Origin: Balneola sp.
GTDB lineage: Bacteria; Bacteroidota; Rhodothermia; Balneolales; Balneolaceae
Direction of reading: 5' to 3'
NCBI GenBank assembly: GCA_003712055.1
Contig: RHLJ01000001.1
Location: forward strand, 310,001-374,000
DNA length: 64,000 nt
The notes beneath the pieces are model-generated. The model saw nothing but the letters and a program-made list of their open reading frames with translations, searched no databases and was not told the DNA's origin. Both the position numbers and the translations under genes were made by a program. Below, piece after piece: positions 44,730 through 53,024 of this stretch (position 1 is its first letter; each line of letters begins with the position of its first letter).

Positions 44730-44801
44730 GTCATTCTGAGCGAAAGCGAAGAATCTAGACGAATACCCGTCAAGATCCTTCGGTAGTAACCTCAGGATGA
44801 C
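44730..44801. repeat. 72-bp GTCAT/ATGAC element between trpF and trpB
   Basis: Same arms as 43431-43502 (GTCATTCTGAGCGAAAGC at left, CCTCAGGATGAC at right). The loop contains CGAATACCCG, the exact reverse complement of the loop decamer in the other copy. It lies entirely between the trpF stop and the trpB start. Confidence 0.9.
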
Positions 44802-44811
44802 CTTTAATTAA

Positions 44812-45450
44812 TTATTCAAGAGCGCTTATAGCCTCCATTAATTGTTCAATTTTTTCAAAATCTTTCAAGCCTGGCTCCTCCTCTACCCCGCTCGATACAT
44901 CAATCCCAAATGGCTGAACAGTCTCGATAGCTTGTTTTACATTTTCGGGAGTGATTCCCCCTGAGAGGAAGAATGGATGCACTTTTTCAATGTCTCTCAG
45001 GATACTCCAGTCAAAGGTTTTTCCCGTTCCACCCCATTGATCTCCAATTTTTGAATCGAACAAATAGTAAGAAGCTACTTCAGAATAGAGCGCTACTTGT
45101 TCTTTCAGGGATTCAGAAGTGGTTTCGCTAGTAATATGAAGCACTTTGATAATCGGTTTATCAATCAATTGGCAATATTCTACCGATTCGCTTCCATGAA
45201 GCTGAACATAATCGAGCCCTGTTTCTTTGGCTATTTGATTTACTTCATCCAACGACTGATTTACAAAAACCCCTACCTTTTCCGGGCCTTCTAACCAATT
45301 GATGATAGCTCCAGCTTCACCGGGTTCAATATATCGCGGACTTTTAGGATAAAATATAAATCCCAGGTAATCGGCCATTGCTCCGGAAGCAAACCGGGCA
45401 TCTTCAAGATTTGTAAGCCCACAAATTTTCACTTTAGTCCGATTATCCAT
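44812..45450 (-). CDS. trpF: Phosphoribosylanthranilate isomerase
   Basis: 212 residues, TIM barrel. KVKICGLTNLEDARFA (catalytic Cys), VGVFVNQS, YVQLHGSE and the C-terminal phosphate loop LSGGITPENV and FGIDVSSGVEE are clear. It performs the Amadori rearrangement of phosphoribosylanthranilate. The start overlaps trpC by eight bases. It is cytosolic, and length is normal. Confidence 0.97.
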   Translation of the reverse strand: MDNRTKVKICGLTNLEDARFASGAMADYLGFIFYPKSPRYIEPGEAGAIINWLEGPEKVGVFVNQSLDEVNQIAKETGLDYVQLHGSESVEYCQLIDKPIIKVLHITSETTSESLKEQVALYSEVASYYLFDSKIGDQWGGTGKTFDWSILRDIEKVHPFFLSGGITPENVKQAIETVQPFGIDVSSGVEEEPGLKDFEKIEQLMEAISALE

Positions 45451-46255
45451 GAATTACTCCTCGCTCAATCACTTCCTGACCTTGCTCTAATAGTTCAGAA
45501 ACCGCCTTTCCGGGATCTGATTGACGCATGAAGTGTTCTCCTATCAATACTGAATGAATTCCTTCTTTTTGAAGAAGGGCGATGTCCTCACCAGTCGAAA
45601 TTCCACTTTCTGACACTAATACCGTTCCATCAGGAGCCTGTTTTAAGATGGATGTCCCGCGATGAACGTCTACATTGAAATACTTTAGATCTCGGTTATT
45701 AACTCCCAGAATATCAATTTCATTAAAATTCAGACGATCGAAATCTTCCTGGTCATAGCATTCTACCAATGCTGAAAGCCCAAACTCTTTTGCAGATGCA
45801 ATTAATTCGTAGAGCTGATCGCCTTGGGTGATAGCAACGATTATCAGAACTGCATCTGCTCCATATGCCCTGGCTTCTTTAACCTGGAATGGATCAATAA
45901 CAAAATCCTTTCTGAGAAGCGGGACCTGGACTCGCTTTGAAATAGCAGATAAATACTCGAGACTTCCTTTGAAAAAGGGTTCGTCCGTTAATACAGAAAT
46001 AGCTGATGCCCCACCATCTTCATATCTCAGGGCTATATCCAATGGGTCAAAATCTTCTCGAATGATTCCTTTTGAAGGTGATGCCTTTTTGACTTCAGCA
46101 ATTACAGATACACCATCTCTTTGAAGCGCACTTTTAAAATCTATTCGTTCTTTCTCATAACCCTCTAAGGAATGCAGGTCGTTGAAAGAGATCTTTTGCT
46201 TTCGTTTAGAAAGATCCGATTTAGTTTGCTCTACTATCTTCTCGAGTATATTCAA
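45443..46255 (-). CDS. trpC: Indole-3-glycerol phosphate synthase
   Basis: 270 residues, TIM barrel. VSVIAEVKKASPSKG (catalytic Glu and Lys), LRKDFVIDPFQV, LGVNNRDLKYF and LVSESGIST are signatures. It closes the indole ring. The start is a TTG three bases after trpD ends; no ATG is available in a fitting place. It is a separate gene from trpF, unlike the fused enzyme of enteric bacteria. Confidence 0.96.
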   Translation of the reverse strand: MNILEKIVEQTKSDLSKRKQKISFNDLHSLEGYEKERIDFKSALQRDGVSVIAEVKKASPSKGIIREDFDPLDIALRYEDGGASAISVLTDEPFFKGSLEYLSAISKRVQVPLLRKDFVIDPFQVKEARAYGADAVLIIVAITQGDQLYELIASAKEFGLSALVECYDQEDFDRLNFNEIDILGVNNRDLKYFNVDVHRGTSILKQAPDGTVLVSESGISTGEDIALLQKEGIHSVLIGEHFMRQSDPGKAVSELLEQGQEVIERGVIHG

Positions 46256-46258
46256 TGT

Positions 46259-47287
46259 TTAGGCCTCAACATTGTTTGTAGCTTCAACAAAGTTCTTGAA
46301 CAGTTTTTTAGCTTTCCCGGATTCAAGGCTATCAATTGCCAGTTCTTTAGCTTCTTTTAGGGTATCCACTTTTCCTGATGCCTGGATTGCAAAGGTTGCA
46401 TTTAGCAACACGATATCTTTTTGAGCATTTGTAGCGGTGTTATTCAAAATACCAGAGAATATTTCGGCATTTAATTCAGGTGTACCCCCTGTTAAGGTAT
46501 CCATCCCAACTCTTTGGAATCCAAGTGATTCGGGAGCAAATGAAAATGCTTGTGAAGCTACACTATCTTTGACTTCAAAAATCTCTGCGTCTGAGGTTGT
46601 ACTGATTTCGTCCAACCCATCATAAGAATTAAAAGTATAAGCAAACTCGGTGTCCAACTTAGCTAGAATGCGAACCATTTTTTGGGCCACATCTTTACTG
46701 AAAGCCCCAATCACATAACGGTTTACACCTGCAGGGTTAGAAAGTGGCCCCAGAATATTAAAGAAGGTTCTGAACCCAAGAGCTCTCCGTGCCGGCATCA
46801 CATATTTCATAGCAGGGTGAAACATCGGAGCAAACATAAAGGCCATGCCTACTTCATTAAAAACCTTCTCAACCTCAGAAGCCCCCAATTCGATATTAGC
46901 TCCTAATTGAGCCAATACATCTGCACTCCCACATTGGCTTGATGCACTTCTATTACCGTGTTTAATAATAGGAACCCCAGCTCCAGCTGTAATTACCGCA
47001 GAAACAGTTGAAATATTGAACGTCCCGGACTTATCTCCACCTGTTCCAACTAAATCCACTGCTCCGGTAACATCCACATTTACTTTTGTGGATTTATTCC
47101 TCATTACCCGAACAAAGGAAGTGAGTTCATCAATGGTTTCACCCTTTATTCTCATAGCCGTTAAGAAACCTGCAACCTGCTCAGAACTAACTTCCCCATT
47201 CATTATCAGGTTTAATGCCAGTTCTGCCTCTTCAGAAGTAAGATCTTCTCCAAATGAAAGCTTTTCTAGTATCTCTTTAATTGTCAT
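46259..47287 (-). CDS. trpD: Anthranilate phosphoribosyltransferase
   Basis: 342 residues. The phosphoribosyl-pyrophosphate motif DLVGTGGDKSGTFNIST, KHGNRSASSQCGSADVLAQLG and PARRALGFRTFFNILGPL identify the family. It transfers phosphoribose to anthranilate. The start shares one base with the trpG stop (TAATG). Not fused to trpG. Confidence 0.97.
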   Translation of the reverse strand: MTIKEILEKLSFGEDLTSEEAELALNLIMNGEVSSEQVAGFLTAMRIKGETIDELTSFVRVMRNKSTKVNVDVTGAVDLVGTGGDKSGTFNISTVSAVITAGAGVPIIKHGNRSASSQCGSADVLAQLGANIELGASEVEKVFNEVGMAFMFAPMFHPAMKYVMPARRALGFRTFFNILGPLSNPAGVNRYVIGAFSKDVAQKMVRILAKLDTEFAYTFNSYDGLDEISTTSDAEIFEVKDSVASQAFSFAPESLGFQRVGMDTLTGGTPELNAEIFSGILNNTATNAQKDIVLLNATFAIQASGKVDTLKEAKELAIDSLESGKAKKLFKNFVEATNNVEA

Positions 47288-47847
47288 TATTGCCTTAACC
47301 AGTTTTTTAACATTTTTGGTCCTTCCGTAGTCAAAATACTTTCCGGGTGAAATTGGATTCCTTCTATTGGAAATTCTTTGTGCCTAACTCCCATTATGAC
47401 CTCTCCTGATTTAGCTGTTACTTCTAAATCATCAGGAATAGTTGAAGGATCTAATACCAGAGAATGATAGCGGGTAGCAACGAAGTTTTCATCTACATTC
47501 TCAAAAATAGATTTGCCATCATGATCTACGTTAGACACCTTACCATGCATTAAGGTAGGAGCGTAAACTACTTTAGCTCCAAACACTTCACCAATAGCCT
47601 GATGCCCTAGACACACTCCTAATATTGGCGTTTCTTGTCCAAGTTCACGAATAATCTCTTCCGTTACACCAGCTTTATCTGGTCGGCCGGGACCTGGAGA
47701 AATGAGAATCTTATCCGGATTCAGAGCCTTGATTTCTTCCAAGGTCATCGCATCGTTTCTTACTACCTGATAATCATCTGTTTCAGCAGCTACTAGATGT
47801 ACCAGGTTATAAGTGAAAGAATCATAGTTATCGATTATCAATACCAT
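47287..47847 (-). CDS. trpG: Anthranilate synthase, glutamine amidotransferase subunit
   Basis: 186 residues, class I amidotransferase. The catalytic Cys is in ILGVCLGHQAIGEVFG and the His-Glu pair in IQFHPESI. It supplies ammonia from glutamine to TrpE and may also serve 4-amino-4-deoxychorismate synthase. The ATG at 47847 overlaps the trpS stop by one base (TGATG), with AAGGAG at good spacing. A TTG codon just before it could start one residue earlier. Confidence 0.95.
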   Translation of the reverse strand: MVLIIDNYDSFTYNLVHLVAAETDDYQVVRNDAMTLEEIKALNPDKILISPGPGRPDKAGVTEEIIRELGQETPILGVCLGHQAIGEVFGAKVVYAPTLMHGKVSNVDHDGKSIFENVDENFVATRYHSLVLDPSTIPDDLEVTAKSGEVIMGVRHKEFPIEGIQFHPESILTTEGPKMLKNWLRQ

Positions 47848-48833
47848 CAAAAGCTCCTTACGATTCCAGTAACTTCTCTTATTGGCTGCATCACACTTTC
47901 TGCCCTTTCTCTGGCTTTCTTTCCACCTTCAGCAAGTACATCTTTTACATAGCTCAGATCTTTTTCCAGTTCTTTCCTTTTCTCTAATGCAGGACCAAAA
48001 TAATCTGTTATCATTTGATATAACTCAGTTTTTGCATGTCCATACCCATAGCCTCCCACTCGATATTTCTCAGCGATTACTTCCTGTCTGGATTTATCAG
48101 CAAAGAGCTTAATTAAAGCGAAAACATTATCGTTCTCAGGATCTTTTGGGTCTTCAAGGGGTGTTGAGTCCGTTTGGATACTCATTATGGTCTTTTTAAA
48201 AGCTTTTCCTCCTCCAAAAATTGGAATGGTATTCCCGTAGCTCTTACTCATTTTCTTGCCATCGGTACCTGGAACTACCGCAACGGATTTAACAATATAA
48301 TCCTCTGGAATCACGAGGTATTCACCATCGTACATTCGGTTAAACTTTCCTGCCAAATCCCTGCAAATCTCGATATTCTGTTTCTGATCCTCTCCAACAG
48401 GTACTACATCCGAGTGGTAAATAAGAATATCAGCTGCCTGAAGGATTGGATAGGTAAACAATCCAATATTTGAGCTTAATCCAGCTGCGATCTTATCCTT
48501 ATAAGAAACACCTTTCTCCATCAAACTTACCGGAGTAAGTGTACCTAGCATCCATGCTAACTCAGTAACCTGAGGCACATCTGATTGGGCAAAGAATGTG
48601 GCTTTATTTGGGTCTAATCCAAGAGCAAGGTAGTCCAGTGTTACATCTAACGTATTCTGGTACAAAACCTCTCCTTCTCTTAAAGAAGTAAGAGAATGAT
48701 AATTGGCGATAAAAAAGAAGGCATCGCCTTCATCCTGCATGGCAATATGCTGTCGGATGGCTCCGAAATAATTACCTATATGAAGCTTTCCTGAAGGCTG
48801 AATACCTGATAGAATGGTTTTCTTCTTTGTCAT
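47847..48833 (-). CDS. trpS: Tryptophanyl-tRNA synthetase inside the trp operon
   Basis: 328 residues, class Ic synthetase. LSGIQPSGKLHIGNYFGA holds the HIGH-type motif and KKMSKSYGNTIP the KMSKS loop; VPVGEDQKQNIE is the usual tRNA/ATP region. It charges tRNA-Trp in the cytosol. It overlaps trpE by four bases and trpG by one, so it is translated with the biosynthetic genes. The gene therefore lies under the leader attenuator that itself senses charged tRNA-Trp. This placement between trpE and trpG is unusual. Confidence 0.97.
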   Translation of the reverse strand: MTKKKTILSGIQPSGKLHIGNYFGAIRQHIAMQDEGDAFFFIANYHSLTSLREGEVLYQNTLDVTLDYLALGLDPNKATFFAQSDVPQVTELAWMLGTLTPVSLMEKGVSYKDKIAAGLSSNIGLFTYPILQAADILIYHSDVVPVGEDQKQNIEICRDLAGKFNRMYDGEYLVIPEDYIVKSVAVVPGTDGKKMSKSYGNTIPIFGGGKAFKKTIMSIQTDSTPLEDPKDPENDNVFALIKLFADKSRQEVIAEKYRVGGYGYGHAKTELYQMITDYFGPALEKRKELEKDLSYVKDVLAEGGKKARERAESVMQPIREVTGIVRSF

Positions 48834-50290
48834 TGAATATCTAGTGCTACGCTTAATGCCTGAACTAACGCTCCGGCTTTGTTTTGAGTTTCTTCAAATT
48901 CTTTTTGTGGATTGCTATCTGCAACTATACCTGCTCCGGCCTGAATATACACCTTGTTTCCGGTTACAACCATGGTTCTAATTGCAATACATGTGTCCAT
49001 ATTTCCGGAAAAATCGAAATAGCCTACCGCTCCTGCATAGATACCACGCTTAGTGGGTTCCATTTCATCGATAATTTCCATAGCTCGTATTTTAGGAGCT
49101 CCGCTTACCGTGCCAGCAGGGAAACCCTGCATTAATGCGTCTACCGAAGTCATACCATCCTGAAGACGCCCAACTACATCACTTACAATATGCATTACAT
49201 GCGAATACCGTTCAATAACCTGGTTTCTTTCCAGTTTAACTGTACCTGCATCGCATACTCTGGAAAGGTCATTTCTACCCAAATCAACCAACATGATATG
49301 CTCTGCAACTTCTTTAGGGTCTGCTTTCAGATCTTCTTCTAGGGCCAGGTCTTCCTCATGTGTTTCTCCTCGGGGCCTGGTTCCGGCAATGGGCAGAACC
49401 CTTACCTCTTTATTCTGTACGCTCACCAAAACTTCAGGAGATGAACCAACGATTGTAAAACCTTCAAAATCGAGATAGAATAGATATGGAGATGGGTTAA
49501 CCATTCTTAGTGCCCTATAAAGCATAAAAGAATCTCCTTCCATATCTGCTTCAAACCGTTGCGAAAGTACTACCTGGAAAATATCCCCTTCGTAAATGTA
49601 TTCCTTTCCTTTCTCTACAATAGATTTAAAGTATTCCGGGTCAAGATTACTTTTTAAGGAATCCGGAAATATTTGGAAGTCCCGCCTTGAATAATCGGAA
49701 TGCATTGCGGAAGCTTCCATCTTATCAAGGCAAGCTTGAGCATCATCAAAAGCTGCTTCTAGGTCATCTACCTCTTCTGTGAAAACGGTTTTAATCATTA
49801 CAACCTGATGCTTTACATGATCGAAAGCAAAGATTTCATCATAAAATGACCAAATAGCTTCGGGAAGGCCCAGTTCATCTTCTGGTACATTTGGTAAGTG
49901 TTCTACCAGTCGAAACGTATCATAAGCAGAAAATCCAACTGCTCCTCCTGTAAGTCTGGGTAAATCGGGTATAAATGGCTCTGAGTAGGCAGTAGTAAGT
50001 TCTTTGAGCGTTTCGAAATACCCTTTTTCTAGCTCTACATGTTCACCCCTTTTTGTAAGACTAACTGATTCCCCGTCATACCCAAGTTGTTGATATGGAT
50101 TCCTCCCAATAAATGAATAACGAGCCAGTTGCTCTCCTCCCTCTACCGATTCAAGAAGAAATGGAGCATCTGCCCCTTCTCTAATATTCAGAAACAATGA
50201 AACCGGCGTTAATACATCAGCTAATAGCCTTCGGTATACCGGAATAGCCGTATATGTGTTGCTGAGTTTTAAAAATTCGTTTTTGGTCAT
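48830..50290 (-). CDS. trpE: Anthranilate synthase component I
   Basis: 486 residues, chorismate-utilising enzyme. FLLESVEGGEQLARYSFIG contains the LLES element of the tryptophan feedback site, and LPIAGTRPRGETHEED, HIMLVDLGRNDLSRV and GTVSGAPKIRAMEII form the active site. It makes anthranilate from chorismate with TrpG. It is the first structural gene after the leader peptide and attenuator and overlaps trpS by four bases. Confidence 0.97.
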   Translation of the reverse strand: MTKNEFLKLSNTYTAIPVYRRLLADVLTPVSLFLNIREGADAPFLLESVEGGEQLARYSFIGRNPYQQLGYDGESVSLTKRGEHVELEKGYFETLKELTTAYSEPFIPDLPRLTGGAVGFSAYDTFRLVEHLPNVPEDELGLPEAIWSFYDEIFAFDHVKHQVVMIKTVFTEEVDDLEAAFDDAQACLDKMEASAMHSDYSRRDFQIFPDSLKSNLDPEYFKSIVEKGKEYIYEGDIFQVVLSQRFEADMEGDSFMLYRALRMVNPSPYLFYLDFEGFTIVGSSPEVLVSVQNKEVRVLPIAGTRPRGETHEEDLALEEDLKADPKEVAEHIMLVDLGRNDLSRVCDAGTVKLERNQVIERYSHVMHIVSDVVGRLQDGMTSVDALMQGFPAGTVSGAPKIRAMEIIDEMEPTKRGIYAGAVGYFDFSGNMDTCIAIRTMVVTGNKVYIQAGAGIVADSNPQKEFEETQNKAGALVQALSVALDIQ

Positions 50291-50377
50291 GCTTTAATGT
50301 TCAATCCTCTCTTCTTAACGCCATTAGTACGTGCCCGTAATGACGATGAGATTGTCCAGTATTTATTTCAAAAAAAA

Positions 50378-50404
50378 ACCCACTCTTCCAGAGGAACAGT
50401 GGGT
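50378..50404 (-). terminator. trpL attenuator: Attenuator terminator of the trp operon
   Basis: In the trp mRNA the stem ACCCACU / AGUGGGU is extended inside by UUCC / GGAA around a UCU loop with one G-G mismatch. A run of eight or more U follows (T tract of the minus strand at 50370-50377). It lies between the leader peptide gene and trpE. Confidence 0.92.
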
Positions 50405-50456
50405 ATTAATAAATTCATGATGTTAATTTCGAAAATGCAATTCGCCCACTGCTCTG
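50389..50456 (-). promoter_or_regulatory. Antiterminator pairing of the trp leader
   Basis: RNA from 50456-50445 (CAGAGCAGUGGG) can pair with 50403-50389 (CCCACUG, a UUC bulge, then CUCUG), giving 12 base pairs. That helix uses the left half of the terminator stem and so excludes it. Region CAGAGCAGUGGG begins just after the leader stop codon, so a ribosome stalled at the Trp codons would leave it free to form the antiterminator. Confidence 0.85.
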
Positions 50457-50507
50457 TTAAGCGTTAGGCCACCACCAAGTACTGATATTTGCATTTCTGA
50501 TTTTCAT
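50457..50507 (-). CDS. trpL: trp leader peptide with three consecutive Trp codons
   Basis: A 16-residue reading frame, MKIRNANISTWWWPNA, then TAA. Three adjacent TGG codons near the end, followed by alternative RNA hairpins and a T tract, are the classical design of a transcription attenuator. When charged tRNA-Trp is scarce, ribosomes stall at the Trp codons. No strong ribosome site precedes the ATG, as is common in this phylum. A further pairing, AAATGCAA (codons 4-7) with TTGCATTT downstream, may shape the leader when no ribosome is present. Confidence 0.93.
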   Translation of the reverse strand: MKIRNANISTWWWPNA

Positions 50508-50513
50508 CGTGGA

Positions 50514-50544
50514 CGAATATAGCGGGGCACTTTTCTAAATGCAA
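50514..50544 (-). promoter_or_regulatory. Possible trp promoter
   Basis: TATATTCG (50521-50514) resembles the Bacteroidota -7 box TAnnTTTG, and a TTG lies 20 bases upstream (50544-50542). It would start transcription just before the leader peptide. This is a weak call made by eye. Confidence 0.35.
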
Positions 50545-50610
50545 TGCAAAAAACGAACAATTTTAATTGATCAAAGTCGTAGTGGACTTGGCATGAACTA
50601 ATGCGTAACA

Positions 50611-51450
50611 TTGGTTACAAAAAATCAAGAAGCTGTAGAATTGACCCCAAAGCCTGGCTATTCATTCCTGTATTTGTCCCTGCTCTTTTTATGGGCTTGT
50701 GATGCAACCACGAATCCTATTGATAATCTAGCATTATTCCCTGAAGTAGCAGGTATAGAGATCCCTATAGACTCTGTTGTATTTACTCGTTCTAATGGAT
50801 TCGTTGACACTACTATCACTTTGCCTATCGAAGCCACCATCTATAATATTGACGGATCTTCTATTTTTGGATTTGTAGTAAGAGATATAAGCTCGTTGGC
50901 GGTGACCATAGAGGGGAGCTTAGATGCCTCATCAGAAGAAAACATGTTTACTGGTGAAGCAAATATTCCTACTTCTACCACAACCATCGAAAACCTTCTG
51001 ATTGAAGTTTATGCTTTTGATGAATCCGGAAGAGGCGGTTACGCTCAAACTCCATTTTATATAGTTGGTTTCTCAAGTGAACCTCCAACAATAGTTAGAA
51101 CTACAAGTCCTGGTACTATTATCAGACCAACTTCGGGATCTGTTCCTGCAGTCTTTACCGCTGAAGTTGCTGATTCTGATGGTAACGAAACTATTGAGAG
51201 AGTTTTTCTAAGAATAATCGATTTTGAAGATGGTGAGGTAGAAGGTTCACCTTTTGATATGGCTGATGATGGAGCATCACTTGGAGATAGTACAGCAAAT
51301 GATAATACCTTTACTTGGTCGCTAGAAGTACCAGCAAATCCTTCAAGCGGAAGAATAGAACGTGATTTTGATATTGAATTCTTTGCACTTGATCAAGGTG
51401 GCTTATATAGCGACACAGTGAGAACCACCTTTAGCATAAGAGGGAATTGA
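50611..51450 (+). CDS. Lipoprotein with Ig-like domains, first gene of secretion/polysaccharide operon
   Basis: 279 residues from a TTG start. A signal segment ends LLFLWAC, a lipobox with C30. The body has repeated beta-rich blocks; residues of about 160-275 (SVPAVFTAEVADSDGNETIERVFLRI, with acidic DSDGNE) resemble an Ig-like domain with calcium-type loops. It is probably outer-membrane anchored. The next gene overlaps by four bases. The start region is uncertain, because a shorter form beginning nearer the hydrophobic core would also give a lipoprotein. Confidence 0.7.
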   Translation: MVTKNQEAVELTPKPGYSFLYLSLLFLWACDATTNPIDNLALFPEVAGIEIPIDSVVFTRSNGFVDTTITLPIEATIYNIDGSSIFGFVVRDISSLAVTIEGSLDASSEENMFTGEANIPTSTTTIENLLIEVYAFDESGRGGYAQTPFYIVGFSSEPPTIVRTTSPGTIIRPTSGSVPAVFTAEVADSDGNETIERVFLRIIDFEDGEVEGSPFDMADDGASLGDSTANDNTFTWSLEVPANPSSGRIERDFDIEFFALDQGGLYSDTVRTTFSIRGN

Positions 51451-53024
51451 TGAAAAAGATTTTATTTGCAATCGCATCATTATTCTTCATTAGTCCTTCT
51501 TTCGCTCAAGTTGTTGGACCATCTCCATCAACCTTCAATAGCATCCGACAAAACGGGGTATCCTCTATCTCAGCGAATGGAGATACGGTCTGGACTAGCC
51601 CAGCACTTACCAGAAATATTGGAAATAGCCCTGACTGGTTTCGCCCTTCTGGTATCGATAGTATAGATAATGGTATTGGCAGGGTATTTTCGTTGTCCGT
51701 AAACCAAGATACTGTAGTTTCAGGTCTAGGATTTACCTCAGAAACACTAGCTGGTACTCAACCCGCGGGATATGGATACTATATTTCTGTTGATGGAGGC
51801 GAAAATTGGAGATTCAGTGAGTTTCTACTTGACCGGTTTATAGAAGGCGATACTACGTTTACTTATGGAGGTACTCTTTATACCCGAAAGAGAATCATCG
51901 TTCCTGAACAGTCCCCTCCTTATAATGTAGATTTTAAAGGGGATGTAATTTTTTCTGCTAACTGGGCTTCCGGATTATTAAGGAGTACAGACTTTGGACA
52001 AAGCTGGGAAAGAGTTGTACTTCCTCCTTTTGGAGAGTCTGAGTTAACTCCTGATAGAAACGATTATGTATGGATGGATTGCAGTGCAGTTCAGAATGGG
52101 ACATGTATAGAATTCGAGAATATTTATAATAGCGTAGATGACGATAATCTCAAGGGGTTCGCGGTACATATCGACTCGCAAAATCGCGTTTGGTATGGTG
52201 GAGCTGGAGGAATTAATGTTTCAGAAAACGCACTCACCGCCCCTCTCGATAGCATTTCATGGAGAAACTCAAATACTGATGGATCTTCAACTGGAATTTT
52301 AGGAAGATGGATTATTGAAATCCGTGAAGACACTTCTAACGGAAGAATATGGATGACAAATTGGATAGCCGACTCAAATGATAGATTCGGAATTGTATTT
52401 ACGGATGACGGAGGCCAGACTTTCGGACAGCGGCTTATCGGTCAAAAGATATTGGGAATAGGTTTTAAAGATGGGTATGTGTTCGCTGCAGGAGAAAACG
52501 GGCTATTTATATCACCCGATGGAGGAGATACCTGGCAGAAGAAAGGCCAGATAAAAAATCCTAATACTTTTCTTAAGAGTAGTGCTGAATTTCAGGCAAT
52601 AACTGTAACTAATAACAGAGTTTGGATCGGAACTACTGATGGAATTATTTCTACGGATGATTTAGGAGAAACCTGGGAAATTACTCGTGTTAACTTCCCC
52701 CTATCCGGGGGGAACCAATATGATACTGATGCCGGAAGTGTAGATACCTACGCCTACCCTAATCCATTCTCTCCTACTCAGCACGAACTTGTCCGTATTC
52801 GATTTGAGGCTTCTAACTCTGGTGACATACAGGTAAGAATCTTTGATTTTGGAATGAACCTTGTCAGAGAGTTGGATTCATATACCGCCACAAGTCCGGG
52901 GAGCTATGAAGCGATTTGGGATGGAGTAGACGGAAAAGGCCGAAGAGTTGCCAATGGACCCTACTTCTACCAGGTGAAAACATCCGGAAATACTGTCAAT
53001 GGTAAAATATTACTCATCGAATGA
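51447..53024 (+). CDS. Secreted BNR-repeat protein with FlgD-like C-terminal domain
   Basis: 525 residues. Signal peptide (about 1-20, ending SFAQ). The body has sialidase-like BNR/Asp-box blades: SVDGGENW, STDFGQSWERV, TDDGGQTFG, SPDGGDTWQKKG and STDDLGETWE. The C-terminal 85 residues (YPNPFSPTQHELVRIRF to YFYQVKTSGNTVNGKILLIE, given as separate parts) form a FlgD-like/type IX-style domain. In related phyla such C-termini direct proteins through the type IX secretion system. The next gene encodes a PorV/PorQ-like barrel and overlaps by four bases, which fits. Confidence 0.88.
   Translation: MMKKILFAIASLFFISPSFAQVVGPSPSTFNSIRQNGVSSISANGDTVWTSPALTRNIGNSPDWFRPSGIDSIDNGIGRVFSLSVNQDTVVSGLGFTSETLAGTQPAGYGYYISVDGGENWRFSEFLLDRFIEGDTTFTYGGTLYTRKRIIVPEQSPPYNVDFKGDVIFSANWASGLLRSTDFGQSWERVVLPPFGESELTPDRNDYVWMDCSAVQNGTCIEFENIYNSVDDDNLKGFAVHIDSQNRVWYGGAGGINVSENALTAPLDSISWRNSNTDGSSTGILGRWIIEIREDTSNGRIWMTNWIADSNDRFGIVFTDDGGQTFGQRLIGQKILGIGFKDGYVFAAGENGLFISPDGGDTWQKKGQIKNPNTFLKSSAEFQAITVTNNRVWIGTTDGIISTDDLGETWEITRVNFPLSGGNQYDTDAGSVDTYAYPNPFSPTQHELVRIRFEASNSGDIQVRIFDFGMNLVRELDSYTATSPGSYEAIWDGVDGKGRRVANGPYFYQVKTSGNTVNGKILLIE

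Noticed and set aside
44726-44773. Longer trpB start
   Set aside because: The added residues are translated repeat sequence and are not part of the TrpB family.
23854-44801. CRISPR array
   Set aside because: The repeats are dispersed over 20 kb, internally palindromic and variable, with no regular spacers or cas genes.
50291-50610. T-box or TRAP-type control of trp
   Set aside because: There is no T-box sequence and no series of NAG triplets, while a leader peptide with Trp codons and competing hairpins explains the region.
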